DNA of 64,000 bases from Thermus igniterrae ATCC 700962 (GCF_000376265.1 NZ_AQWU01000062.1:1-64000), one strand, 5' to 3'; counted from the stretch's first letter, positions 24,972 to 34,825 are shown. Notes: generated from the sequence alone by a model not told the origin. Numbers and translations are program-made.

Positions 24972-26013
24972 CCTCCGCCAGCACCTTGCCCGCGGGGTCG
25001 GCGAAGACCACCCGCCGCACCCGCTCCAGCTCCAGGATCACGTAGGGGCTGGTGAGGGCCTGGGTGACGATGGCCCCTGGCCTGGGGCTTTGCAGGTTCA
25101 GGATCACCCGCGCCACCTCCCCGCCGTAGGTGACCCCCACCACCTCCATGGCGTACCCCCCCGTGGGCTTCAGGCCCCAGAAGAAGGCGGCCACGCTCCG
25201 GGTGCGGAAGTCCACGCTGGGGGCAGGGGGACGGGGGATGCGGTTGCCCACCGCCAGGTTCCAGACCTCGGCGAAGCGGGTGGGGTTGTTGGCCAGGAAG
25301 GCCCGGGGCTCGGTCTCCTGATAAGCGGCGTTGGCGCCGCGGTCCAGGATCTGGTAGGGAGGCGTGGGCGGGGTCACCAGCTCCACTCTAAGCCCGTACT
25401 GGACCAGGAGGGCGCCCACCCGGTAGCCGTCGGGGGTGGGGTCTAGGGTGAGGGGCCTGAGGACGGGCTCGCTGAGCTCAAAGACCACCACCTGCCGCCC
25501 GCCCCGCCGGGCCAGGATTTCCCGCAGGAGGACCTGGGTCTCGGGGCCGGTAAAGGCGTAGAGGTCCGGGGTCAGGTAGTTGGCGGGCTGCACCAGGGCC
25601 CGCTTTTCCCCTTCCCGCATGGCGGCCGTGAGGCGGACCCAGCCCACGCCGTCATAGAGCCAGGTGGCCCGCAGGTTGGCCTGGGTTCGCACCTCCACCA
25701 GGTTCCCCGAGAACCCCCTCACCGCCTCGGCCGCCGGCCTCAGGGCGGGCCCCACCTCCCTGAGGACCGGGCTTCCCTCCACCCAAAGGGCCCCGGGGAC
25801 GGCCCAGAGGTTCTCCCCGGTGCCCTTTTCCAGCCGCAGGACCTTGGGCCCCAGCTTCACCTCCCGGGGCTCCCCGTAGAAGTAGGTCCAGCGCTCCGTG
25901 GCCTCGGGGAAGAGGAGCTGGGCCTCGGCCACCCGGTAGCCCGAGCCTTCCAGCACCTCGCAGGCGGAGAGGAGGGGCACCAGGAGGAGGGTGGCGTACA
26001 GGGCTTTTCTCAT
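24961..26013 (-). CDS. Lipoprotein with PrcB-like C-terminal domain
   Basis: The 350-residue protein begins with a lipoprotein signal peptide and lipobox (LLSAC, Cys about 18). Residues up to about 230 are unassigned. The C-terminal quarter (SVAAFFWGLKPTGGYAMEVVGVTYGG...VTQALTSPYVILELE) matches the PrcB/protease-complex C-terminal domain, first described in Treponema dentilisin, where PrcB helps protease maturation. It is likely anchored on the outer face of the membrane. The start is ATG 26013, eight bases after TATCAT; a longer upstream frame is a shadow of the permease. Confidence 0.8.
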   Translation of the reverse strand: MRKALYATLLLVPLLSACEVLEGSGYRVAEAQLLFPEATERWTYFYGEPREVKLGPKVLRLEKGTGENLWAVPGALWVEGSPVLREVGPALRPAAEAVRGFSGNLVEVRTQANLRATWLYDGVGWVRLTAAMREGEKRALVQPANYLTPDLYAFTGPETQVLLREILARRGGRQVVVFELSEPVLRPLTLDPTPDGYRVGALLVQYGLRVELVTPPTPPYQILDRGANAAYQETEPRAFLANNPTRFAEVWNLAVGNRIPRPPAPSVDFRTRSVAAFFWGLKPTGGYAMEVVGVTYGGEVARVILNLQSPRPGAIVTQALTSPYVILELERVRRVVFADPAGKVLAEARE

Positions 26014-26087
26014 GGTTCCATGATACCCCTCTAGGGGATGGGGGTGTTGAGCCTTTTTTAAGCCTTGGCCGGGGGTAGGAGGGCGGG

Positions 26088-27107
26088 CTAGCGGCTCCTG
26101 GGGTCCAGGGCGTCCCGCAGGGCGTCGCCCAGGAGGTTGAAGGCCAGGACCAAGCCCACGATGGCCAGCCCCGGGAACGTGGCCACGTGCGGGGCCACCG
26201 CCAGGTACTCCCGTCCCCGGGCCAGCATCAGCCCCCACTCGGGCTCCGGGGGTCTGGCCCCCAGGCCCAGGAAGCCCAGGCCGGCGGCGAAGAGGATGGC
26301 GATGGCCATCTGCAGGCTGGTTTGGATCAGGATGGGCCCCAGGGCGTTGGGGAGGAGGTGGCGGAGGAGGATGCGGGCGTGGCTTGCTCCCAGGGCACGG
26401 GCGGCCTCCACGTAGTCCAGGGCCTTCAGGGAGAGGACCACGCCCCGCACCAGCCGGGCGTAGATGGGGATGGCGGCGATGCCCACGGCGATCATGGCAT
26501 TCCCCAGCCCCGTGCCCAGGATGGCCACCAGGACGATGGCCAAGAGGATGCCGGGAAAGGCCAGCATCACGTCCACCAGGCGCTGGACCAGGAGATCTAT
26601 CCGCCCCCCGAAGTAGGCGGAGAGGGCTCCCAGAGGGGCTCCCAGGAGAAGCCCGATGCCCACGGCCACCAGCCCGATGGTGAGGGAGACGGGGATGCCG
26701 TAGAGGATGCGGGAGAAGAGGTCCCGGCCCTGCTCGTCCGTGCCCAGGAGGTAGAGGCGCACCGGGCCCTCCACCCCGAAGAGGTGGAGGTTGCCCGTAA
26801 GGCCAAACCAGCGCCACTCCTCCCCCCGCACCCAAAGCCGCACGGGGTACTTCTCCTCCCAGCGGACCTGGACCCCCTCCAGGGGATGCCGGAAGACCGG
26901 GCTCACGAAGAGGCCTATCTGCCCCTCTGGTCCCCGCAGGCTCACCCCGGCCAGGGGGGGCACGTAGGCCGCCCGCAGGTCCTGGGTGTAGGGGGAGTAG
27001 GGGGCGAGGAGGGGGGCGAGCACGCCCCCGAGGAGGTAGAGCCCCAGCAGGACCAGGCCCGCCTGGGCCAGGCGGTTTCTCAGGAAGCGGCGCAGGGGTC
27101 TAGTCAT
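26088..27107 (-). CDS. Peptide ABC transporter permease (DppC/OppC type)
   Basis: The 339-residue permease has the DppC layout: a first helix (about 16-38), then LLGTDEQGRDLFSRILYG and five more helices, with the ATPase-coupling loop EAARALGASHARILLRHLLPN. The extracytoplasmic part between the first helix and LLGTDEQGRD is about 50 residues longer than usual (about 45-110) and could be a small extra domain. The start overlaps the DppB-type stop by 8 bp. The operon has no ATPase genes. Confidence 0.93.
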   Translation of the reverse strand: MTRPLRRFLRNRLAQAGLVLLGLYLLGGVLAPLLAPYSPYTQDLRAAYVPPLAGVSLRGPEGQIGLFVSPVFRHPLEGVQVRWEEKYPVRLWVRGEEWRWFGLTGNLHLFGVEGPVRLYLLGTDEQGRDLFSRILYGIPVSLTIGLVAVGIGLLLGAPLGALSAYFGGRIDLLVQRLVDVMLAFPGILLAIVLVAILGTGLGNAMIAVGIAAIPIYARLVRGVVLSLKALDYVEAARALGASHARILLRHLLPNALGPILIQTSLQMAIAILFAAGLGFLGLGARPPEPEWGLMLARGREYLAVAPHVATFPGLAIVGLVLAFNLLGDALRDALDPRSR

Positions 27108-28020
27108 AGCGCACCCTCGGGTCAATCCAGGCGTAGAGGAGGTCCACCAGCAGGTTGACCAGGATGAAGCTGACGGCCACCAGGAGCACGGCCCCTTGGA
27201 CCACGGGGTAGTCCCTGGCCAGGATGGAGCCCACCAGGAGCTGGCCGATGCCCGGCCAGGCGAAGATGGTCTCGGTGATGACTGCCCCTGCCAGGAGGCT
27301 ACCGAACTCCAGGCCCGCCACCGTGACCACGGGGATGAGGGCGTTTCTGAGGGCATGCTTGAAGATGACCACCCGCTCCGCCAGGCCCTTGGCCCGGGCG
27401 GTGCGGATGTAGTCCTGGGAGAGCACCTCCAGGAGGGTGCCCCGGGTCATGCGGGCCAGGAGGGCGGTGGCGTTCACCCCCAGGGTGATGGCGGGCAGGA
27501 CCAGGTGGGCCAGGGTGCCCTTGCCGGCCACGGGGAACCAGCCCAGCTCCACGGAGAAGATGAGGATGGCCAAAAGCCCAAACCAGAAGACGGGCATGGA
27601 GACCCCCAGGAGGGCCAGGACCATCACGAAAAGGTCCAGCCCGCTTCCCGGGCGCAGGGCGGCCAGGATGCCCAGGGGGATGCCCGAGAGGAGGGCCACC
27701 AGGATGGCGGCGCTGGCCAGCTCCACGGTGTTGGGGAAGTAGGTCCTTAGCTCCAGGAGCACGGGGCGGCGGCTCCGGGCCGACTCGCCCAGGTCGCCCT
27801 GTAGGAGGGCTCCCAGATAGATGGCAAACTGCTCGGGGAGGGACTTGTCCAGGCCGTAGCGGGCCCGGATGGCCTCGAGGGTCTCCGGCGTGGCGAACTC
27901 CCCCGCCAGGAGCACCGCCGGGTCCCCCGGGGCCAGGCGCACCATGAGGAAGACCAGGAGCACCACCCCGAACAGGGTGGGCACGGCGATCAGCAGGCGG
28001 CGAAGAGCGTAGGTGAACAT
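27100..28020 (-). CDS. Peptide ABC transporter permease (DppB/OppB type)
   Basis: The 306-residue permease begins MFTYALRRLLIAVPTLFGVVLLVF, the standard DppB N-terminus, and has LAPGDPA, the six-helix core and the coupling motif DYIRTARAKGLAERVVIFKHALRNALIPV. It forms the channel with the DppC-type partner that follows. ATG 28020 fits the family; an upstream in-frame start would read through the strong hairpin at 28035-28065 that separates it from the binding-protein gene. Confidence 0.94.
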   Translation of the reverse strand: MFTYALRRLLIAVPTLFGVVLLVFLMVRLAPGDPAVLLAGEFATPETLEAIRARYGLDKSLPEQFAIYLGALLQGDLGESARSRRPVLLELRTYFPNTVELASAAILVALLSGIPLGILAALRPGSGLDLFVMVLALLGVSMPVFWFGLLAILIFSVELGWFPVAGKGTLAHLVLPAITLGVNATALLARMTRGTLLEVLSQDYIRTARAKGLAERVVIFKHALRNALIPVVTVAGLEFGSLLAGAVITETIFAWPGIGQLLVGSILARDYPVVQGAVLLVAVSFILVNLLVDLLYAWIDPRVRYD

Positions 28021-28034
28021 GTTCCTCCGCACCT

Positions 28035-28065
28035 TACCCCGTGGGGGGTACCCCCCCACGGGGTA
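28035..28065 (-). terminator. Strong hairpin between binding protein and permease genes
   Basis: Two 14-bp arms (28035-28048 and 28052-28065) match perfectly around a 3-base loop. It lies 16 bp after the binding-protein stop and 14 bp before the permease start. There is no T tract. It probably limits read-through or protects the 3' end of the binding-protein mRNA, giving more binding protein than permease. Confidence 0.65.
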
Positions 28066-28081
28066 GGGGCAATGGGGCCTC

Positions 28082-29590
28082 CTAGCGGAAGCGGGCCTTG
28101 TAGGCCAGGTAGCGCTCCGTGGGGTGGACGATGAAGCCCTGGACCTCCTGGCGGATGGCGGTCACCTGCACCTCGGAGTGGAGGAAGAGCCAAGGGGCAT
28201 CCCGGAAGATGCGGGTCATGGCCTCGCGGTAGAGCTGCTGTCTGCCCTGGGGCAGGGTGGAGATGCGGGCCTGGGCCAGCAGCTTGTCCACCTCGGCGTT
28301 CTTGTAGAAGGCCCGGTTAAAGCCCGGGGCCCACTGGCTGGAGTGGAAGAGGGGGTAGAGGCCGTAGTCCGCATCCCCCGTCACCGTGCCCCAGCCCAGC
28401 ATGGCCATCTGGATCCGGTTTTCCTTCAGGGGCCGCTGGGTCTCCTGCAGGTAGGCCCCCCATTCCATGGTCTGGATGGTGGCCTCCACCCCTACCCGCC
28501 GCAGCTGGCCCTGGATGGCCTCACACACCTGGATGTCCTGGAAGTAGCGGCCCGTGGGGCAGTGCAGGGTGATGCGCAGGGGGGTGCTCACCCCTGCCTG
28601 GCGCAACAGCTCCTGGGCCCGCTGGGGGTTGTACTCGTAGCGGCCGATGCTGGCATAGCCAAAGATGCTGGGGGCGATGGGGGCATCGGAGATACGGCCA
28701 ATCCCTCCCAGGACGAACTGCAGGATCTCCTCCCGGTTCACCGCGTGGTTCAGGGCCTGCCGCACCCGCACGTCGTTGAAGGGGGGGCGCTGGGTGTTGA
28801 AGTAGATGTAGATGGTGCGCAGGCTGGGGGTGCGCACCACCTCAATGGCCCGGTTGGCCTGGAGCCGGGGGATGTCCTGGGGCGGGATGCGCACCGCCAC
28901 GTGGGCCTGTCCCGTCTCCACCAGGGCCACCCGCGTGGTCCCCTCGGGTACGGGGATGAAGCGCACCTGGGGGATGGCGGGTTTTTCGCCCCAGTAGTTC
29001 TCATTGCGCACCAGGTCCACGAACTGCCCTTTCTGCCAGGCCTGGAAGCGGTAGGGACCGGTGCCCACGGGGTTGTCCCGGTACTGGGCCCCGAAGCGCT
29101 GGATGGCCGTGGGGCTCTGCATGGCAGTGGAGCTGTGGGTCAGGTGGGCCAGCACCGGGGCAAAGGGGTTCTTGAGGCGTAGCCGCACCGTGTGGCTGTC
29201 CACCACCTCCACCCGCTCCAGCTCGGAGAGCAGGAAGGCGAAGGGGCTGGCCAGCTCCCGGGAGACGAAGCGCTCCAGGTTGAACTTCACCGCCTCGGCG
29301 TTGAAGGGGGTGCCGTCGTGGAAGGTGATGCCCCGCTTGAGGCGGATGGTGAGGGTCTTGCCCCCGTCGGAAAAGCTATGCCCCTCGGCCAGGAGGGGGA
29401 CGATCCGCCCCTCGGGGGTGAGTTCAAAGAGGGTTTCGCTGATGTGGGTTACCACTGTGGCCGAAGGGGAGTCCTGGGCCAGGGGGGCGTCCAGGGTGAT
29501 GGGGTCGGTGCCTTGGGCCACCACCAGGCGTTGCTGGGCCCAGGCACCCGCCAGGGCCAGTAAACCGAGGGCCAGGAACAGCTTTCTCAT
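28082..29590 (-). CDS. Peptide ABC transporter substrate-binding protein
   Basis: The 502-residue exported protein belongs to the SBP_bac_5 (DppA/OppA) family. A signal peptide (MRKLFLALGLLALAGAWAQ) is cut near residue 19. Conserved features are VVTHISETLFELTPEGRIVPLLAEGHSF-like entry, FHDGTPFNAEAVKFNLERF, NPVGTGPYRFQAW and the C-terminal QGFIVHPTERYLAY. It captures oligopeptides or a related solute outside the membrane for the two permeases downstream. It has a full promoter and a ribosome-binding site (AAGGAG), unlike many leaderless neighbours. Confidence 0.93.
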   Translation of the reverse strand: MRKLFLALGLLALAGAWAQQRLVVAQGTDPITLDAPLAQDSPSATVVTHISETLFELTPEGRIVPLLAEGHSFSDGGKTLTIRLKRGITFHDGTPFNAEAVKFNLERFVSRELASPFAFLLSELERVEVVDSHTVRLRLKNPFAPVLAHLTHSSTAMQSPTAIQRFGAQYRDNPVGTGPYRFQAWQKGQFVDLVRNENYWGEKPAIPQVRFIPVPEGTTRVALVETGQAHVAVRIPPQDIPRLQANRAIEVVRTPSLRTIYIYFNTQRPPFNDVRVRQALNHAVNREEILQFVLGGIGRISDAPIAPSIFGYASIGRYEYNPQRAQELLRQAGVSTPLRITLHCPTGRYFQDIQVCEAIQGQLRRVGVEATIQTMEWGAYLQETQRPLKENRIQMAMLGWGTVTGDADYGLYPLFHSSQWAPGFNRAFYKNAEVDKLLAQARISTLPQGRQQLYREAMTRIFRDAPWLFLHSEVQVTAIRQEVQGFIVHPTERYLAYKARFR

Positions 29591-29630
29591 ACTCGCTCCT
29601 TTCTGGGGACCACCCTTGTAATTCAGGCCA

Positions 29631-29660
29631 AGTATAATGCGCCCCCTTCCGGGGGCGCAA
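29631..29660 (-). promoter_or_regulatory. Promoter of the peptide transporter operon with hairpin in the spacer
   Basis: On the minus strand, -35 TTGCGC (29655-29660), an 18-bp spacer and -10 TATACT (29631-29636). The palindrome of 29639-29658 (8-bp arms, TTCC loop) fills the spacer and is also the likely terminator of livF, which ends at 29675. Confidence 0.65.
29639..29658 (-). terminator. Hairpin after livF
   Basis: Perfect 8-bp arms GCGCCCCC and GGGGGCGC around TTCC, 17 bp past the livF stop. It is followed on the minus strand by ATTATACTT, which is also the -10 region of the next operon. Confidence 0.55.
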
Positions 29661-29674
29661 GCCGGGGTATGGGC

Positions 29675-30384
29675 TCAGCCTTCCCCCAGGTAGGCCTTCT
29701 GCACCTCGGGGTTTTGCGCCAGCTCCCGGGCAGGCCCAAAGAGGGTGATCTCCCCCGTGGCCAGCACGTAGCCCCGGTGGGCGATCTGCAGGGCCAGCCG
29801 GGCGTTTTGCTCCACCAAGAGGATGGTCTTGCCCTCCTGGTTCAGCTTCTGGATGGTTTCAAAGATGAAGTCCACCAGCACCGGGGCCAGGCCCATGGAA
29901 GGCTCGTCCATGAGGAGGATCCGGGGGTTTTGCATGAGGGCCCGGCCGATGGCCAGCATCTGTTGCTCCCCGCCGGAGAGGGTGCCTCCCTTCTGGCCCC
30001 GCCGCTCGTAGAGCCGGGGGAAGAGGGCGAAGACCTGGTCCTTCCGCTCCTGAACCACCTTGCGGTCCGTCTCCAGGTAGGCCCCGATCTCCAGGTTCTC
30101 CTCCACGGTGAGCCGGGGGAAGATCCGCCGCCCCTCGGGCACGTGCCCCACCCCCAGGGCCACGATCTGGTGGGCAGGGAGGCGGTGGATGGGCCGGCCC
30201 TGGAAGAGCACCTCCCCCTGCCGCGGCTTCACCAGGCCGCTGATGGTGCGCAAGGTGGTGCTCTTGCCCGCCCCGTTGGAGCCAATCAGGGTGACGATCT
30301 CCCCTTCCTCCACCTTCAGGGAGACCCCCTTCAGGGCGTGGATGTGGCCGTAGTAGGTGTGGACGCCCCGGAGTTCCAGGAGGC

Positions 30385-30388
<4 letters not shown>
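29675..30388 (-). CDS. livF: Branched-chain amino acid ABC transporter ATPase LivF
   Basis: The 237-residue ATPase has Walker A IGSNGAGKST, signature LSGGEQQMLAIGRAL and Walker B LLMDEPSMGLAP, with the LivF-type ending (NPEVQKAYLGEG). It powers the LivHM permease together with LivG. It is the last gene of livJ-H-M-G-F, overlapping livG by 4 bp. A hairpin follows its stop. Confidence 0.96.
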
Positions 30389-31160
<772 letters not shown>

Positions 31161-31164
<4 letters not shown>

Positions 31165-32489
31165 GCTTCCTCCATCTCCGCCTTGTGCCGCTTCTCGGGG
31201 ATGAGCCCCTCCGGGCGGAAGATCATCATCAGCACCAGGATAAGGCCGAAGACCAGGCGCTCGTACTTGGCGGGGTCCACCTGGCTCGGGATCTGGGGCA
31301 GGCTGGTGCGCACGAACTCGCTGAAGGTCTTGAGCACGTCCAGGTTGAGGATGGTGAGGGCGGCCGCCCCCAGGATGGCCCCGGGGATGGACCCCATCCC
31401 GCCCAGGATCACCATGCCCAGGATGGTGATGGAGGCCAAAAGGGTGAAGGACTCGGGGGAGACGAAGGTGCGCTGGGCGGCGAAGATCACCCCCATGACC
31501 CCGGAAAAGGCCGCCCCGGTCATGAAGGCCAGGAGCTTGGTGGGCAGGAGGGGGATGCCCATGGAACGGGCGGCGATCTCGTCCTCGCGGATGGCCACCC
31601 AGGCCCGGCCGAAGCGGGAGTTGGCCAGGTTCACGTTCACCAGCACCACCAGACCGATCATGAGGAGGACCAGGAGGTAGAAGAAGAGCTGGTAGTCCGT
31701 GGTCTGGTCCAGGCGCACCCCCATGGCGGCCATCAGCTCGCGGAACCAGTCAATGGGCGGGCGCTGGATGGGGGTGATGCCCTGGGGGCCGTTGGTGAAG
31801 TTGATGGGGTGGTCCAGGTTGTTGGCCAGGATGCGCACCACCTCCCCCAGGCCCAGGGTGACGATGGCCAGGTAGTCCCCCCGGAGGCGGAGGGCGGGCA
31901 GGCCGATGAGGAGGCCCGTCAGGGCGGTGGTGGCGATGGCGATCAGCATGAAGGGGTAGATGTACTCCCCAGGCAAGGGGAAGTTGCCCGCCATGAAGTT
32001 CTTGGCCTGCTGGCTGCCGAAGATGGCCCAGGTGTAGGCCCCCACGGCGAAGAAGGCGGCATAGCCCAGGTCCAGAAGCCCCGCCATGCCCACCACCACG
32101 TTGAGCCCCAGGGCCATGGCCGCGTAGATGCCGATCTGGATGCCCAGCTCAAAGACGAAGGTGTTGGCGAAGCCCGCCAGGGGCACGCTGATGAGGAGGA
32201 TGGCCAGGCCCAGGGCCGCTCGGATCCAGGTGGGGACCCGGGGCAGGGTGGTGAGGGCCACCAGGATGCCCACCAGGCCGATGAGGCCCAGGGTGTTCCC
32301 TGAGCGCACCAGGCCCACGGTGAAGGCCAGGGTGAGGAGGGCCAGGTTCAGGGTCCTGAGGTTGGGGGAGAGGCGCAAAAAGGCCGCCGCCGCCAGGGCC
32401 CCCAGGCCGAACAGGTTGGCTAGGGCCCCAGGGGCCAGGAAGGCCAGGCCCAGGTAGGCCAGGCTGAGGAGGAGGGAAAGGGCGCTCAT
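31161..32489 (-). CDS. livM: Branched-chain amino acid ABC transporter permease LivM
   Basis: The 442-residue protein is longer than the usual 300-420. Extra helices at the N-terminus (about 1-120) precede the LivM core, with VVGMAGLLDLGYAAFFAVGAYTWA and the coupling loop FGRAWVAIREDEIAARSMGIPLLPTKLLAF. It forms the membrane channel with LivH. It is coupled by 4-bp overlaps to livH upstream and livG downstream. Confidence 0.95.
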
Positions 32490-33454
32490 ACCTTCTCCTT
32501 GACCACCTGTCCCAGGAGGCCTTGGGGCCGCAGGAGGAGGATGAGGATCAGGATGAGGAAGGCCACCACGTCCTTGTACTCGGTGCCGAAGTTGCCGTTT
32601 GTGAGGATGGGCAGGTAGGTGCCGAAGAAGTTTTCCAGCTGGCCCAGCACCAGCCCGCCCAGCATGGCCCCGGGAATGTTGCCGATGCCCCCCAGGACCG
32701 CGGCGGTGAAGGCCTTGAGGCCGGGCAGGAAGCCCACGTAGGGGGTGATGGTGGTGTACTGCAGGGCAAAGAGCACCCCCGCCACCCCGCCCAAGGAGCC
32801 CCCGATGAGGAAGGTGCGGGAGATGATGCGGTCGGGGTCAATGCCCATGAGGCTGGCAGTGGAGAGGTCCTGGGCCACGGCGCGGATGGCCACCCCCAGC
32901 TTGGTGCGGTTCACCAGGTAGGTGAGGCCCAGGAGCATGAGGATGGAGACCCCCATGAGGACGAAGGATTTGGTCTGGGCGAAGATGGCCCCCCCGAAGA
33001 GGCTCACCGAGCCCTCCAGGTCCTCCACCGTGCGCATGCGCAGGAAGAACTCGTTGTGCCAGAGCCCCTCAATGAGCCGCACCAGGTCCTGCAGGATGAA
33101 GGAGACCCCGATGGCGGTGATGAGGGGCACCAGGCGGTTGGTGGTGCCCCGCTTGCGCAGGGGGCGGTAGGCGAAACGCTCCACCAGGATGGCGGTGAGC
33201 CCGGCGATGGCCCCGCCCAGGAGGAGGGCCAAAAGGAGCAGGAGGAAGCCATTCCCCACGTGGGGGGCCAGGTAGCGGAAGACCTCCACCCCCACCACGG
33301 CTCCGATCATGAAGATCTCGGAGTGGGCAAAGTTTATGAGCTCCAGTACGCCGTACACCATGGTGTATCCCAGAGCCACCATGGCGTAGACGAACCCCAG
33401 CACAAAGCCGTCAAAGATGACCTGGGGGAGTAGAGCCAGAATCTGTTCTAGCAA
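32486..33454 (-). CDS. livH: Branched-chain amino acid ABC transporter permease LivH
   Basis: The 322-residue permease has the LivH motifs: DGFVLGFVYAMVALGYTMVYGVLELINFAHSE-type N-terminus, the coupling loop GVAIRAVAQDLSTASLMGIDPDRIISRTF, and a C-terminal LILLLRPQGLLGQ. It is the first permease after the binding protein, from which it is separated by the perfect 30-bp palindrome at 33475-33504. Confidence 0.95.
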   Translation of the reverse strand: MLEQILALLPQVIFDGFVLGFVYAMVALGYTMVYGVLELINFAHSEIFMIGAVVGVEVFRYLAPHVGNGFLLLLLALLLGGAIAGLTAILVERFAYRPLRKRGTTNRLVPLITAIGVSFILQDLVRLIEGLWHNEFFLRMRTVEDLEGSVSLFGGAIFAQTKSFVLMGVSILMLLGLTYLVNRTKLGVAIRAVAQDLSTASLMGIDPDRIISRTFLIGGSLGGVAGVLFALQYTTITPYVGFLPGLKAFTAAVLGGIGNIPGAMLGGLVLGQLENFFGTYLPILTNGNFGTEYKDVVAFLILILILLLRPQGLLGQVVKEKV

Positions 33455-33474
33455 AACGCCTCCTTTCTCCGGGC

Positions 33475-33504
33475 CAAGGGGGTGGCCTCGAGGCCACCCC
33501 CTTG
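33475..33504 (-). terminator. Perfect 30-bp palindrome between livJ and livH
   Basis: Both 15-base halves match exactly, with CCTCGAGG at the centre. It follows the livJ stop by 15 bp and precedes livH by 20 bp. There is no T tract. As in the peptide operon, it probably makes the binding protein more abundant than the permeases, by partial termination or by protecting the mRNA end. Confidence 0.65.
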
Positions 33505-33519
33505 AGGCTTGGGCAGAGT

Positions 33520-34698
33520 TTACCTGGCGCCGGGGGCCGCCATCTCAATGGTGCGGATCAGCTTGTTGTCGGCCCAGTTGCCGGTGCTGGCCACCTGCAT
33601 GACGAAGTACTTGGCCTTCTTGTTGTCGCCCTTGTCGTCAAACTCAATGGCCCCGGTGAGGCCCTCCATCTTGACCTTGCGCACCTCCTGGGCCACCTGC
33701 TCCCGGGTGGGCTTCTTGCCCCCGGCGGCCTTGATGGCGGCCTCGAGGGCGGTGAGGATCACGTTGGCGGAGTCGTAGGCGTAGATGCCGAAGCCCTCCA
33801 TGTCCTTGCCGAACTTCTGCTTGAAGCGCTCCGCCACCGCCTTGGCCTTGGGGAAGGCGGAGACGGGGCCGGCCACGGTGGTGTAGTAGGTGCCGGCAGC
33901 GTTTTGCGCACCCGCCAGGCGCAGGAACTCGCTGGAGTCCAGGCCGTCGCCGCCCATGAGCCGGGTCTTGAGGCCCCGCTCCCGGAGCTGCTTCAGGAAG
34001 GGCCCAATCTGGCTGTAGATGCCCCCGAAGTAGATGAGCTCAGGGGTGGGACGGGCGCCGCGGATCTGGTTGATGATGGGCACGAAATTGGACTGCTCCT
34101 CAGTGCCCACGAAGGCCACCGCTTTGCCGCCCAGGGCCTCGAGGCGCTTCCTGAACTCCTCGGCCAGCCCCTGGCCGTAGGCGGTCTTGTCGTGGATGAC
34201 GAAGACGTTCTTCACCTTCAGGTTGTTGAAGGCGTACTCCGCCCCCACCGGCCCCTGCACGTCATCCCGCCCGCAGATGCGGTTCACGTTGGGAAGCCGG
34301 CGGTCGGTGACCCGGGGGTTGGTGTTGGCCGGGGAGACCATGACCAGGCCCACCCGGGCGTAGACCTCGCTGGAGGGGATGGCCACGCCGGAGTTCAGGT
34401 GGCCCACCACGCCCAGGATGTCGGGGTCGTTGATGATGCGGTTGGCATTGGCCACGCCCACGTCGGGGTTGGCCTGGTCGTCGTAGGGTACCAGGACCAG
34501 GTCAAAGCCCAGGGCCTTGAACTTGGCCTTGGCCTCCTCCACCGCCAGCTCCGCCCCCAGCTTGATCTGCTCCCCCAGGGCGGCCTGGGGGCCAGAGAGG
34601 GGGGACTGGGTGGCGATCTTGATGACGTTGGCCTGGCCCAACGCCATGCCCAAGGCGGCTACACCTGCTACCAGAAGGCCGATTTTCCTCATAGGCAC
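33520..34698 (-). CDS. livJ: Branched-chain amino acid binding protein LivJ/LivK type
   Basis: The 392-residue exported protein is a Peripla_BP_6 family member. A signal peptide (MPMRKIGLLVAGVAALGMALGQA) is followed by IKIATQSPLSGPQAALGEQIKLGAELAVEEA, VGVANANRIINDPDILGVVGHLNSGVAIPSSEVY and VVTVSPANTNP-like ligand residues (VMVSPANTNPRVT). It delivers branched-chain or other amino acids to LivHMGF. The ATG at 34698 has GGGAGG upstream; MRKIGLLVAG two codons later is an alternative start. Confidence 0.94.
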   Translation of the reverse strand: MPMRKIGLLVAGVAALGMALGQANVIKIATQSPLSGPQAALGEQIKLGAELAVEEAKAKFKALGFDLVLVPYDDQANPDVGVANANRIINDPDILGVVGHLNSGVAIPSSEVYARVGLVMVSPANTNPRVTDRRLPNVNRICGRDDVQGPVGAEYAFNNLKVKNVFVIHDKTAYGQGLAEEFRKRLEALGGKAVAFVGTEEQSNFVPIINQIRGARPTPELIYFGGIYSQIGPFLKQLRERGLKTRLMGGDGLDSSEFLRLAGAQNAAGTYYTTVAGPVSAFPKAKAVAERFKQKFGKDMEGFGIYAYDSANVILTALEAAIKAAGGKKPTREQVAQEVRKVKMEGLTGAIEFDDKGDNKKAKYFVMQVASTGNWADNKLIRTIEMAAPGAR

Positions 34699-34728
34699 CT
34701 CCCAAGCACGCGTTCGCGTTGCGGCCCC

Positions 34729-34759
34729 ATTCTAAGGGGGGGGTAGCGGGCTTTGTCAA
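34729..34759 (-). promoter_or_regulatory. Promoter of the liv operon
   Basis: On the minus strand, -35 TTGACA (34754-34759), a 19-bp spacer and -10 TAGAAT (34729-34734). A 30-base leader and ribosome-binding site precede the ATG at 34698. The palindrome at 34783-34796 lies about 24 bp upstream of the -35 box. Confidence 0.65.
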
Positions 34760-34782
34760 TGCCCCCGGTGAATGTTTATGCC

Positions 34783-34796
34783 TGACCCATGGGTCA
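34783..34796. promoter_or_regulatory. TGACCCATGGGTCA palindrome upstream of the liv promoter
   Basis: A perfect 14-bp palindrome, placed where an activator or nitrogen regulator could act on livJ, 42 bp past the glnA stop. The half-site TGACC is the same as in the exporter operators, but the spacing differs. Confidence 0.4.
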
Positions 34797-34797
34797 A

Positions 34798-34825
34798 TCC
34801 CTCCCTTCCCCGGGGAAGGGAGGGA
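34798..34825 (-). terminator. Perfect 28-bp palindrome after glnA
   Basis: Two 14-base arms match perfectly, 13 bp past the glnA stop. No T tract follows on the minus strand. It is the likely glnA terminator or mRNA-end hairpin. Confidence 0.6.
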
